NCBI GenBank assembly: GCA_947598325.1
Contig: CANQFD010000004.1
Location: forward strand, 1 to 64,000
Length of the DNA stretch: 64,000 bases
Direction of reading: 5' to 3'
Source of the DNA: an uncultured Bacilli bacterium
Lineage (GTDB): Bacteria; Bacillota_I; Bacilli_A; RF39; UBA660
Shown here: positions 20,889 to 33,000 of the stretch, piece by piece
Position numbering within the stretch: position 1 is the first letter of the stretch
Layout of the letters: every line of letters starts with the position of its first letter
Program-made: the position numbers and the translations under genes
Notes under the pieces: model-generated
The model's input: the letters and a program-made list of their open reading frames with translations, nothing else
The model's database searches: none
What the model was told of the DNA's origin: nothing

Positions 20889-21557
20889 AAATTTTTTCAA
20901 AAATTCTTTATCTTTTCTTGACACTCTATTAGATTCTATTATCTTTTGAATTGATTTGTTAAACGTAAAAATATCTAAATTACAGTTATTTAAATATTTT
21001 AAAGTTCTATCTTTATAATTAATATATAATATTGATATAAGCCACGCTAATGCCATTTTATCATAATAATAATTACACTTAATATATTTTATAATATTAA
21101 ATATATCATCTATATAATCATCGCATACAAAATAATTTAAAAGCATTACTATTGCAAATCTTTTTTCAAATTCTTTATCAGAGTATATATATTTATTTAT
21201 AAATTTATATACCTCTTTTTTATTTAATTTAGTTATATGAAACGATGAAACAAAAATATCACATGTATCCCAGCTATCAATTAATGAAATGTACTCTCTT
21301 GTATATGAGAGAATTTTCTCAATATCATCTTTAATTGAACATATAATTAAACCCTTTAATAAAATTTCTTCGTGATATTTACAATCATAGTTGTTTATAT
21401 AGTCTAATTTTTCATTTTTACTTAATTTGTTAATAAAAGATCTTAATTTAGGTATTTTAACTCCCATAATATTATTTACATTTGGTACTAATTTTGATTG
21501 AAATATCCTATATTTTTCATCAGATAAAAGTTGTAATTCATTTTTATAATTTATCAT
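20874..21557 (-). CDS. AlkD-like DNA alkylation repair protein
   Basis: MGVKIPKLRSFINKLSK..; HEAT-like helical protein with IDSWDTCD motif. Confidence 0.8.
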   Translation of the reverse strand: MINYKNELQLLSDEKYRIFQSKLVPNVNNIMGVKIPKLRSFINKLSKNEKLDYINNYDCKYHEEILLKGLIICSIKDDIEKILSYTREYISLIDSWDTCDIFVSSFHITKLNKKEVYKFINKYIYSDKEFEKRFAIVMLLNYFVCDDYIDDIFNIIKYIKCNYYYDKMALAWLISILYINYKDRTLKYLNNCNLDIFTFNKSIQKIIESNRVSRKDKEFLKKFKIKV

Positions 21558-22261
21558 TTTGCATTTCCAAATCTTCTATCTCTACTATTAAAACTTTCTA
21601 ATGCTTTTTCAAATTCTTTCTCGTTAAAATCAGGAAAAAGAACATCAGTAAAATAAAATTCTGAATATGTTATTTGATATGGCATAAAATTACTGATTCT
21701 ATACTCACCACTAGTTCTTATAAGCAAATCAACTGGTGGAAGATTTTGATATAAATATTTATTGAATGATTGTTTATCAATATCATCAAGTTTTATAACA
21801 TCATCTGCAAAATCTATAGCAATTTTTTTAGCAGCATCTACTATTTCTTCCATACCACCATAGTTTAAACATATATTTAATATTCCATTTTTATTATTTT
21901 TTGTTTTCTCTGTTATTTTATCCATTGCTTCTAATACATCTTCTCTAAGAGGATGTCTTCTACCAGAAAAAATAACTCTTATTCCTTCTTTATCTATTTT
22001 GCTCATCTTATTATTAAATTGCATAATAAATAAATCCATTAAATAATTAACTTCTTCACTACTTCTTTTAAAATTATCAGTTGAAAAAGCATATACACTT
22101 AATATTTTAACTCCTCTTTTATTAGCATATATTGCAAGTTTTTCTAATGTTTTACTACCTTCTAAATGTCCTGCACTTCTTTTTTTACCCCTTTTTGTTG
22201 CCCATCTTCCATTACCATCCATTATTATTCCTACATGATATGGAATTCTCATTTCATTCAT
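21554..22261 (-). CDS. uppS: isoprenyl (undecaprenyl) diphosphate synthase
   Basis: HVGIIMDGNGRWATKRG..SVYAFSTDNFKR..DLLIRTSGEYRISNFMPYQ. Confidence 0.95.
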   Translation of the reverse strand: MNEMRIPYHVGIIMDGNGRWATKRGKKRSAGHLEGSKTLEKLAIYANKRGVKILSVYAFSTDNFKRSSEEVNYLMDLFIMQFNNKMSKIDKEGIRVIFSGRRHPLREDVLEAMDKITEKTKNNKNGILNICLNYGGMEEIVDAAKKIAIDFADDVIKLDDIDKQSFNKYLYQNLPPVDLLIRTSGEYRISNFMPYQITYSEFYFTDVLFPDFNEKEFEKALESFNSRDRRFGNAK

Positions 22262-22296
22262 AACTTCACATCCTTAAGAATTATTATATCAGTTCC

Positions 22297-23943
22297 TTAA
22301 TGATTTGTATATTTTTTTTTTGAAATGCTCATTATTTCTTTTAAAAATATAGACTCTTTTTTATATTTTGTCATTATATATACATTATTTCTAGTTCTAG
22401 TTATTGCAACATAAAATAATCTTCTTTCTTCTTCATAGGGATAATAATCTTTAGTTGTAGTAACAAAATTTAATATTTTATCATTTACAATTTTATTTGG
22501 AAAACCTAAATAATCATCTATTACATTTAATAGTACTATGTTTTCTTCCTCTAAACCCTTTGATGTATGAACAGTATAATACCTTATATTTAGATTTTTA
22601 TTTTTCTCATATGTTATTCTATTATCAATTAATAAAAAATTATTTGAATTTAATATCAAATTAATATCTTTTTTATTTCTTCCAAGTACAAAAATATCGG
22701 TATTAATTATATCAATTAATTTTTCAAAAGTTTTTGATAACTCTTTATAATAAACTATCTTTATAGGTTTGTTTATATGTTTATTAGATAATAAGTTTTT
22801 TTTCATTTGCATTTTATTTTTCATTATAAACTTACCTGCTACTTCTATTAATTCTTTAGAGTTTCTATATGTGTTTCTTATTTTTAATATTTCACAATTA
22901 CCAAAATATTGCTGAAAATCTAAAAAAATACTTAAATTACAACCAGTAAACCTATATATAGATTGAAAATCATCACCAACAGCCATTATCTTGGCAGAGC
23001 AAATATCCTTAATCTTTTTTATAAATTCATATCTTGTTATTGATGTATCCTGATATTCATCAATTATTATATACTTATAACCCAAATTTTTATTTAATTT
23101 TTTTGTTGAAAGATTAATCATATCATTAAAATCTATTATATTTTGACTTTCAAGTTCCTCTTTATATAATATATAGATATCATAAATTATTTTTAATAAT
23201 ATAGAATTTTGCCATTTTAAATTATTATCTTTTGTGTTATTATTCATACTATAAAATTCTTTAAATTTACTGACATTAAAATTATTTGACTTAAATAAAT
23301 TAATAAATGTAAAAATCAAATTTTTAAATCTAACATAAAATTCATAATTTGATTTTTCTAAAATTATACTACTACTAAAATTACATCTAATATATTCATC
23401 AATTACATATTTTAATAAATATTCATTAGTAATTATTAATTTTTCTAAAGAGTCATTTCTTAAAATACTTAGTGCAAGTTTATGAAATGTATAAACATCA
23501 ATATTATAATTATAATTAGATAGTGCATTTTTAATATCATTAACTGAGTCATTTGTAAATGATATACATAATATCTCATTTTCTTTTATATTTTTACACT
23601 CTAGTAAGTATCTTATCTTTCCTATTATTGTTAAGGTTTTTCCTGAACCCGCACCTGCGATAATAAGGCTATTATCCTCATCTGTTACAATGCAAAGTCT
23701 TTGATCATAATCAAGTGAATGATTATTTATATTATCAAATAATTCCTTATTTTGTTCTAATTCTTTAATAATATATCTTTTATTTTGTCTTTTTTTTAGC
23801 TTATCAATATAAAAATATACAATTTTGTTAAACCATTTTATAGAATGTTTATATTTACTTTTAATAATGGAAATATCTCTATAAGTTATATATTTATTTA
23901 AATTATCAAATTGTGTATAAAGATCTGTAAATATACTTTTTAT
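22297..23943 (-). CDS. UvrD/HelD-like superfamily I helicase, full-length open frame with apparent non-canonical (ATA) or lost start
   Basis: The listed ORF starts at an internal TTG (23319); my frame-by-frame reading finds no stop from 23319 to about 23960 and an N-terminal Walker A region (SLIIAGAGSGKTLTIIGKIRYLL) and SFTNDSVNDIKNAL. First SD-supported position AGAGGTGATTTT-ATA at 23943. Confidence 0.75.
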   Translation of the reverse strand: MKSIFTDLYTQFDNLNKYITYRDISIIKSKYKHSIKWFNKIVYFYIDKLKKRQNKRYIIKELEQNKELFDNINNHSLDYDQRLCIVTDEDNSLIIAGAGSGKTLTIIGKIRYLLECKNIKENEILCISFTNDSVNDIKNALSNYNYNIDVYTFHKLALSILRNDSLEKLIITNEYLLKYVIDEYIRCNFSSSIILEKSNYEFYVRFKNLIFTFINLFKSNNFNVSKFKEFYSMNNNTKDNNLKWQNSILLKIIYDIYILYKEELESQNIIDFNDMINLSTKKLNKNLGYKYIIIDEYQDTSITRYEFIKKIKDICSAKIMAVGDDFQSIYRFTGCNLSIFLDFQQYFGNCEILKIRNTYRNSKELIEVAGKFIMKNKMQMKKNLLSNKHINKPIKIVYYKELSKTFEKLIDIINTDIFVLGRNKKDINLILNSNNFLLIDNRITYEKNKNLNIRYYTVHTSKGLEEENIVLLNVIDDYLGFPNKIVNDKILNFVTTTKDYYPYEEERRLFYVAITRTRNNVYIMTKYKKESIFLKEIMSISKKKYTNH

Positions 23944-23987
23944 AAAATCACCTCTAATATTTTATTAGGCAATATAAATAAAAAAGC

Positions 23988-24018
23988 CACTAAAAAAACT
24001 AACTAATTCGTTAGTTTT
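23988..24018. terminator. bidirectional Rho-independent terminator
   Basis: AAAAAACTAAC-TAATTC-GTTAGTTTTTT. Confidence 0.7.
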
Positions 24019-24022
24019 TTAG

Positions 24023-27000
24023 TTATAATCTAGTTAAAGCGTTATTTTGTCTTTTTATCAAATATAATAATACACATATAACCGCTACTAATGATAATAA
24101 TACAAATAATGAAGATTTTGCATTTCCAGTTTGTATACTTATTATTAATTCTGTCATTGCAGTTGCAACTAATGTTGTTGATACTCCCTGTATGCTTTCT
24201 CTTATATTTCCATATATTTGTCCTTCAGATGTTATATTAAATAAGATTTCTTTTCCATCATTATCTAGTAACTTATAATTTCCTTTAGGTAAATCATTTA
24301 TATATAATCTGCCTCTTACTGTATGCATATCTTTTATTGAATTACCCTTTATATATCTTCCTACTTGATCTTCCTCATCCATCATAACTACATCATAATT
24401 TCCATCTTCTAATTTATATAATGTATATGTTTTTTCTGGAGATAACTTACTTCCATCTTCCATCTCATATATTATTATATCCTTTGTTACTTGATCAATA
24501 TTCAAAACTTCTTTTACTTTATTTACTATATTACCTAATGCTGCTCCTTGAGGTCTTCCACTTATTACCTCTATGTTTCCATCAGCTTCTTTTATAAAAT
24601 TATGTCCTGAATAGGTTATTGTAAAATTATTTAGATATAATTTAATATTTTGACCAGATTTTATTGTTATATCTTCAGATAAAGTTACATTACTATATAA
24701 TATTACATTTGTTTCTACTCCAGTTTTTGGAACTGAGTTTATTGCTGCCTTTAGATTATCAAAGTTTACTCCATTAACAGCTGCTACTCTATCTGCTTCA
24801 CCAACTACACCTAATGTTGCTACTTTTAGTCCAGTACCTTCTTCATCAGATGTTACTATTTTATATCCTGTTGCCACTTCATTTACTTCTCCAGATATAG
24901 CAATTGCTCCTTTTATAGTACCATCATAAAAATTTATTATTCCTTTGCCATCATTATATATTCCATATTCTCTACCAATTATTTCTGGTGTATTTAATAC
25001 ATTTTTATCATTGTCACCAATATTTAGTGTTGATGAATTATCTAGTGATATTGCTCTATTTCCTTCTATTTTATTAGAATCTTTAGATATATTTATTGTT
25101 GCTCTTATAGCATGTATTGCATCAGCTGAAGAAATAATTTGTGAATTATTTTCTACTGCTAATGTTCCTCCAGACATATCTATATAATCAGATAGATTGA
25201 TAGTAGAGTTATCAATAGTTGATTCACAGCTAAATAACCTAAATGCATTTGGACTCGTTAAAGTACTACCTTTTATTTTTAATATTCCTCCGAATCTTTT
25301 ATCAAAATCGCTTCTGCTTGTAGTTTGTAATGTTACTGTAGTACTTTCAAATGTAGTGTTTTTTGCAGCATTGGAATCTATATATAAATCTGAATAAGTT
25401 CCACCTTTAATAGTTAAGTTTGAATTATTGACTATATGTAAATTATCAGTATATGTACAATTTTCTAAAGTCAAATTACCTTTTTCTTCATTAGTAATAT
25501 TTGATGATTCTGATGTTGTATATTCTTTAATATTTGCTTCACCATTATTTGTAAGATTTTTTAAGGTTCCATTTGTCATATTTAAAGTTCTATTATTTGT
25601 TAACCTGTCTATTATGCCTCCAGATATATTAGTGTCACCAGAATTTTCTATGTACGAGTTAATAATATTTCCACCTGATATCTCTAGATTACCATTTTCT
25701 TTATTATCTATAATAATATTACCGCTATAATTATGATTTGATAAATTACCGTTTAATACTTTATACGTACCATAATTTTCTATTTTTCCATTTATCGATA
25801 TTTCACTTTCTAAATCTTTATTATTACGTATTATGTTATTAGTAGCACTGCTATTTTGTAATAGTCCTGTGCCTAATTCTGGATCCTTTTTACTGCTGTC
25901 TATTAATTTTAATGTACCGTCATTTATTATTGTATTTTCATTTCCAGAATCTATTGTATAGCCTGCAACATCTATTGTTATTTCTTTATCAGATGGTATA
26001 GTTACTGAATCCATTGTTGATGTTATTGTTAAGTTTCTTAGTATCTTAATAGTATCTTGGGAAGCTGCTGCGGCTATTGCATCTTTTAAATTATAATAAT
26101 AATTTGTTTCTATATCTTCTTTTGATAATAATCTTGCAACATGTTCTTTCTTTAAATATATACATTTATATCCATCTTGTGTATCACTATATATACTATA
26201 ATTATCCTCTACTACACTTACTGAACCATTTACTGCTTTTGTTTTTCCTTTTATTATTCCATCATAGAAATTTAATGTTCCATTATTTGTTATTCCGTAT
26301 TCGTCACCTTCTATAGTAGGTTCACTTGTGCTTACAATAAGTTCTTCTCCACCATTTGTATCACCTTTTGTACCTAAAGTAATAGTTCCAGAAGTATTTA
26401 TTATTGAATTTTTAGTTGTAACAGTTGCTTTATTTTTTATTGTTAATTCATTAGTATTATTAAATGATGTACTATAAATTGTGCCACCATCTATTAACAT
26501 ACGTGAACCGTTACTAATATTAGAAAGTTTTACATTACAATTTTTTATCGTTAAATCATTATTATTTTCTATTACTCCAGTGACTCTTTCCTTGTCTTTT
26601 TCATCACTACCAATTTCTGTACTTTCTATTGTTGCAACTCCATTGTTTGTAATAACAACAGATGAGCCATTTAATACTGCATCAGTTATTTTTGCATTTG
26701 CTTCAGATAAATTATTTATTAATTTTGGACCGTTAATTTTTGTACCAGTTTGTATATCAATTGTTCCACTATTATCTATAACATATGAATTGCCGCTATT
26801 ACTTTCCAATCTTGAATTTTTTGTAGTAACTTGAGCATTCTTATTATTTATTATTGTACTAGTATGGCTTCCGCCATTATTATATACAAAACCACCATCT
26901 ATTGTCATTATTTTATTATTAACGATTGTTGAAGAATTACCAGTTGTCAAAATTTTAGTTGTTCCAATTGTTAACGTACCGTTATTTAAAATTATATTTG

Positions 27001-30000
27001 TTGTTGAACTTTCAATTGCAGATGTACAATTTACATCATCTCCTGAAGTTACTTTACTATCTGTTATTTTTAATGTTCCTTCATTAGTTATAAAATTATT
27101 ATTATTTGATGTAATTTTATATCCATTTAAATCAAGTATTATATTTTTTTCAGCTGGTATTGTAGTTGGCTCTATTGTAGATAAGATCGTTATATTTCTA
27201 AGTAATTCTATTGTTTCTCCTTCTGTTGTTACTGCTTCTACCGCATCTTTTAAATTATAAAATTCTGCTTCTGTTGATTTAATTTTAAATGATGGAACTT
27301 GCGCTAAATATGCTTTTTCTTTCTTAACTTGATCTTCATCATATTTTTCCTTTTTAATATCATATGCATCTTCTGTTACTGCTACTTTCCCATATATAGC
27401 TTCACTATAACCCTTTATAGTACCATCATAGAACTTAACCTCTGCTTCTGCTGTATTACTTAGTCCATATAAACCACCTTCTATATCAACTAAATCATTC
27501 TCAACATTTCCATCTTTCTTTCCTATAACTAGTTTAGCTGTATTTGATTCTAAAGAAATAGCTGGTTTTGTAATAGAATTTACCTTAACCTTTCCACTAT
27601 ATAAGTTTAATGTATTTGATCTACCTAAAATTTTTATAGCTGAATGAGATGAATTATTACTTTGCAAAGATGCACCATCTATATTTATTGTTGAATTATT
27701 TGTACTAGCATGCATCGATAATGCTTCTGAACCATTAGAAATATAACTTCCACTATTAATATTAACTGTAGAAGGAGCAGAATAATCTAAATATATACAC
27801 ATATCAGACGTTTTTACATCGTTACTTGTTAATGTTAATTCTCCGCCTTTCATTTGTAAGAATTGATATACACTATTATAATTTTTATCATCCCCTACTG
27901 TCATATTACTAATAGTTCCATTACCACTGTTTTTTATTCCGTTTATACCCATTATCTTTCCACCAGTAATATTTAAGTTTCCTTGTGCATTATTTTCTAT
28001 TCCAAAAGGGATATTACTTCCACTAATATTATTTTCTCTTCCAATTAAACCCTTTGTCATATTAAATGTGCCATTATTTAGAACAAAACTAGAAGATGAA
28101 TTAGCAGTTAAAGCACCAATATTCCCTCCGTTAAAGTTAATTATAGCGTCATTATTATTTAATATACCATCATTCGTTATTGTAGAATCTGAAATTGTTA
28201 AGTTTTTATTATTAGTAATACCTCTTACTGCATTACTTTCCCTTGTAATAGTGGCATTATCTAATAAAGTAAAGTCTTTATTATTTTCTACAGTAATTCC
28301 TTTTGATAAATTTTGTATAGTTATATTTGATATTTTTATATCACCATTATTTAATATAATGTTATTTGTATAACCTTTTAATGTTGTTTCTTCAGAATCA
28401 GTATCTACTATTTCTAGATTTCCATTGTTTGTTATAAAGTTTTCTTTTGTGTATAACTTTATATTATGTCCTTTGAAATTGATTTTTATATTTTGGTCTT
28501 CATTAATAGCTACTTTTTCATTTGTATATAAATCTCTTGTAATTTGAATTTCAGTTTGTTCACTATTTTTTACTGAATTTACCGCTTCTTGTATTGTAGG
28601 ATATTCATTATTATCTATTTTAGCAACAGAACTGCCGCCTTTAGCGAGACTTAATTTTTCTTTATCATCACCGTTTGTTACGTCAAGTGAATATCCTGCT
28701 GGAATATCACTAATAGAATTTTTTATTGTATCATAATATTGATTACTTGATGGAATTTTCTTAGCAACTACTCCATCGTAAAATTTAATTTGAGCTGTTT
28801 CTCCGTCAACCTCTATACCATTTGTAGATCCTTCTATATACGGTTCATTTAATGGTTCACTTTCATCATTTGTTCCTATTTCTAAATCAGTTGCCTCTCC
28901 ATGTATAATATATATTGCAGATCCGTCTTTTGAAGTTAGGCTTCCTCCATCTATTTTTAAATTAGTCTTTCTATTAGTATATTGAGCATTTGAAGAAATT
29001 GCAGGATTTGATGAATTATTTTTTATATGAGAATTAATTAAATTTACATTACTATTTTCTGATATCCATAGAGCATCACTATTTGCATTCATCTCAATAG
29101 TTGATTCCTCAATTTTATTTGTTCCAGAAATATTCATTAATTTCTCACGATTATTAGATAAATCATTTTTAGTAATTGTTGAGCTACTAATTTTAGTTTC
29201 TGAACTACTAGTTGAATCTAAAAATCCTTTATAACCAACATCTAGATTAACACCTTTAATATTCATCTTATCTTCGTTATGTATCAAATAAGCTTGTGTT
29301 CTACTACTATTCCTATCATTTGAATACATATTTGATATAGAATCGATGTCTATTGTTCCTTTTTGATTATATATTATGTTTCCAGGGCTAGATAAAATAG
29401 AATTTCCATTTATTTCTATATTACCATTTTCATTATATATAGCAGCAGAGGTACCACTACTAGAATCTCCTATTATTTTTGAGTTATGAAAAGTTATATT
29501 TGAATTTGAATTGTTATGTATTCCATGACTACCGCTAGAATTATCTGCCATATTAATAGTTATATTATCAAGAGTCTGCTTTTGGGAACTTAAATTATAT
29601 ATTCCATATGTACTAGAAGCATTAAGAGTTATATTTAATCCAGTTGATGTTATAGTTCCATTTGAAAAATTAGTTATTCCTATTCCAGTAGTTGCTGAAG
29701 ATAGAAGATTAATTATTGAATCTTTCCCAAATTTTATTTCTCCATTATTATTTATTGCAGATGTTGATGCACCCTTACTTAAATTAACTATTCCTTGTTC
29801 TATATTTAATTTTGCATTTTTATTATTATTTATAGCAGTATTTGTTGTACCCAAAATATTCCCTTGTAATGTTGAAGCTGTTAATACTGCTTGTTTTAAC
29901 ACTGGTGGAACATTTGATGATATTTTTAAATTATATAGACTTCCAGTTATAGTATTTGAGTTACTTGTATTATTATGATATGTAACTATTTTAAAATAAT

Positions 30001-33000
30001 ATTCTCCTGGTTCACTTATAGTAACTTCAAAATCTTCTTTTAATTCATTATTTTTATTTGCATCTCTTGTTACATATTCTTCAAAATCTGATATATTTTT
30101 ATCATTAGTTTTTGAAAATCCAATATATACTGTTCCTAATGACTCATTATCATGATAATTTTCAAATATTCCCAAATTTCCACTTACAGCAATTGGAACA
30201 TTTTCAGATACAGTAATTTTCTTTGTATAATAAATCACTGATGTATTATCACCATATGATGTTGTAAAATTTATTTTATCAGTTTGAATTGTCATATTAC
30301 TAGAACTTGTATTAGTTGCTGAATATTTAAAGTTATCAGCATTTAGTTCTATATTAGTATCTAGTTTGCTAAATTGCTTATGAATAATATCATATATTTC
30401 AAGTTCTATTTCACTTATTGATATATCGTTAGTTTCATTTGTTAATATCCATTTAAAATATTTATATGAATCATATTTTTCTCTATCTATAGTTATTTCG
30501 CTATATTCATTTAATCCTTTTGCTTCTAGACTATCTTTTAATACTATTGTTTCATATGTTTCTCCATCTTTACTTCCTTTTAATTCTACACTTTTTGGAT
30601 ATTTATTTCTATCATTTCCATATATTTTAAAACTTGTTATTGTTTTTTCTTCATCTAAATTTAATTCTAAAGAATTTTCTTCTTGTTGCGTACTTTCCCA
30701 AGAATCTTGACAATACACATCGGATATCAAATTTAGATTATTTTGATTTTCATATATCGTATTTTTATGTAATAGTTCTTTTATACCGTCTGTTTCGTTT
30801 GTTGAATCTAATGGTATTGCAAATCCATCTGTAGATTTAAGCTTACCAGGCATTGAATATTCCATGCCATTCCAATAATAATTTACACCATTATATTCTA
30901 TCGTACCTTTGCTAAAAAATGTTGAACCATATGTTTTAAATTGTACACTTTCAGGGGTTGGACCAACTAGTAATATTCCAGTATACGTACGACCATCATA
31001 CATAACACCTGCTAATACTGGTTCACCATTAACTTTAGTATAGTCTCTTCCTGATAGTTTGGCGATTAATGCGCCTGCTTCTAGATTTTCATTAAAATTT
31101 AATTTTTCATTTCCAATATTATATCTTGCTTTGTCTACCTTATAGTTTTGATTTATCTCTTCTTCTGTTAGTGCTTTATTATATATATTTACATTATATA
31201 TATTACCTTTATAAAAATCTGTTTCTTTATTTAGACTTCCTATAATTAATGAATTATTTCCAAGAGTCATACTTGGGTTCATTGTTTCACTATTTTCTAA
31301 ATTTCCATCTATATATAGTTTCATTTCATTACTTTCAAAGTCAAATATTGCAACTACATGATGTTTTAATCCATCATTTAATTTTTTTGTACTATTTATT
31401 TTATTATTATCACAGTCATCTGCACATTGCTTTATAATATCTGATTGACTATTATCTATTCCAAATGAAAGTCCACCAGTAATAGAACTACTAACATCCC
31501 AAGCTGACACTATACTTTTTGTATTTTGACTTTCTGTATAACCAAATAATATATCTATCGTTAGTGAATGATTATCTTCTAAACCTAAATCTTTTGCTTT
31601 TCCAAAATCAACGTAACTATCTGTTCCATTAAATTCTAAATGATCCTCATTTACTTGAACATTATTTATTGTCCCATCATGTTTCTTATCACTTAAATCT
31701 TTCCATTTTCCATCTTCTTCACCATGTTCTATTCCATCTAATTGAAGTAATAGACTGTCTTTTGTATAATCATCTGTTGTATATTTTTTATTTGTTTCTT
31801 CTACTGCTTTTTCTATCTCAGAATCATATTCTACATCATATAATAGTTGTGTTTCTTTCTTAGTATTATTGTATTTTTCAGTTTTTTCTTGATAATCTTT
31901 ATCATATTGTTCTTGTAATTTTCTTTGTTCTTCTAGAGCAGTTGATTGATCATAACTATATTTGCTATCTATTATCTTTAAACTACCAAAATTGTCTATT
32001 ACATAATTATCAGTTGATGTTGTTAAAGTTTTTCCATTTAAATCTAATATAATAGCTTTTGTATCTTCAATCTCCATTGGTGAAGTTAATGTTACATCCT
32101 TTAATAATTGTACTGTATTTACTTCTTCATTTAATACAGGTACATCTTTGGTTGATGTATGGTCATATATATAATCTCCTGGATTTCCTATAAAGTTTAT
32201 TTTAAAATAATCCCCGTTTAAACCACTTGTTGCAGAATTCTTTTTATATATCATGTGAATATAATTCTCTTGATGTGCTTTTAATGTTATTTCAACTTCA
32301 TTAGATTGTTGACCATATATGTAAACATATCTTCCATTAGTATTTAATGTTGGCATAGCACTACTATCAGTTACATATATGTAACCATAAGAACTTGTAT
32401 TTGATGATATCTCAACATCAATTTTTAATTTTCTATCTACTTCTTCATTTGTCATATCAACCTTTATTGCTGATGATGCTGTTGTATTTGGTTGACCCTG
32501 ATTATTTGATGTATATGTTCCAAGCGCTTCATCATAATCAAATCCATATGTATTTCCGTCTGTAACTTGTATATAATCTTCTTCTGAAACCTCAAATTTT
32601 GGAATATCTCTTATTTTTATATCATTTATTACAAATTTATCATTAGAATAATTAGTTGTACCTGTTTTCTTATATCCTATATGTAAGTAATAAACTTTCC
32701 CTTTTTCTAATACTTTAGTTGCATTTGTTATTGTTGCCGTATTTGATTGAAGCACTAATCTTCCATTTTCTTGATCGTAATTTGGTATATCTTTACTATT
32801 TGTTATTATTACATATCCATAATCCGCACGACCACTATATAACTGTCCACTTATTGATATTTGCTTATTTTTTTCTTCATTTCTTAAATCAATCTTTATA
32901 TATGAATTTGCTTGTGAATTAAGTATATGATAATTATTTGATGTAAGTGTTCTTTGTTCTTCATCATAGTCAAAACCGTATATTCCTGGTGTATAGGCAA

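Noticed and set aside
22297-23319. Helicase called as a truncated pseudogene from the ORF track
   Set aside because: Manual reading shows the frame continues upstream through Walker A without stops; only the start codon is questionable.
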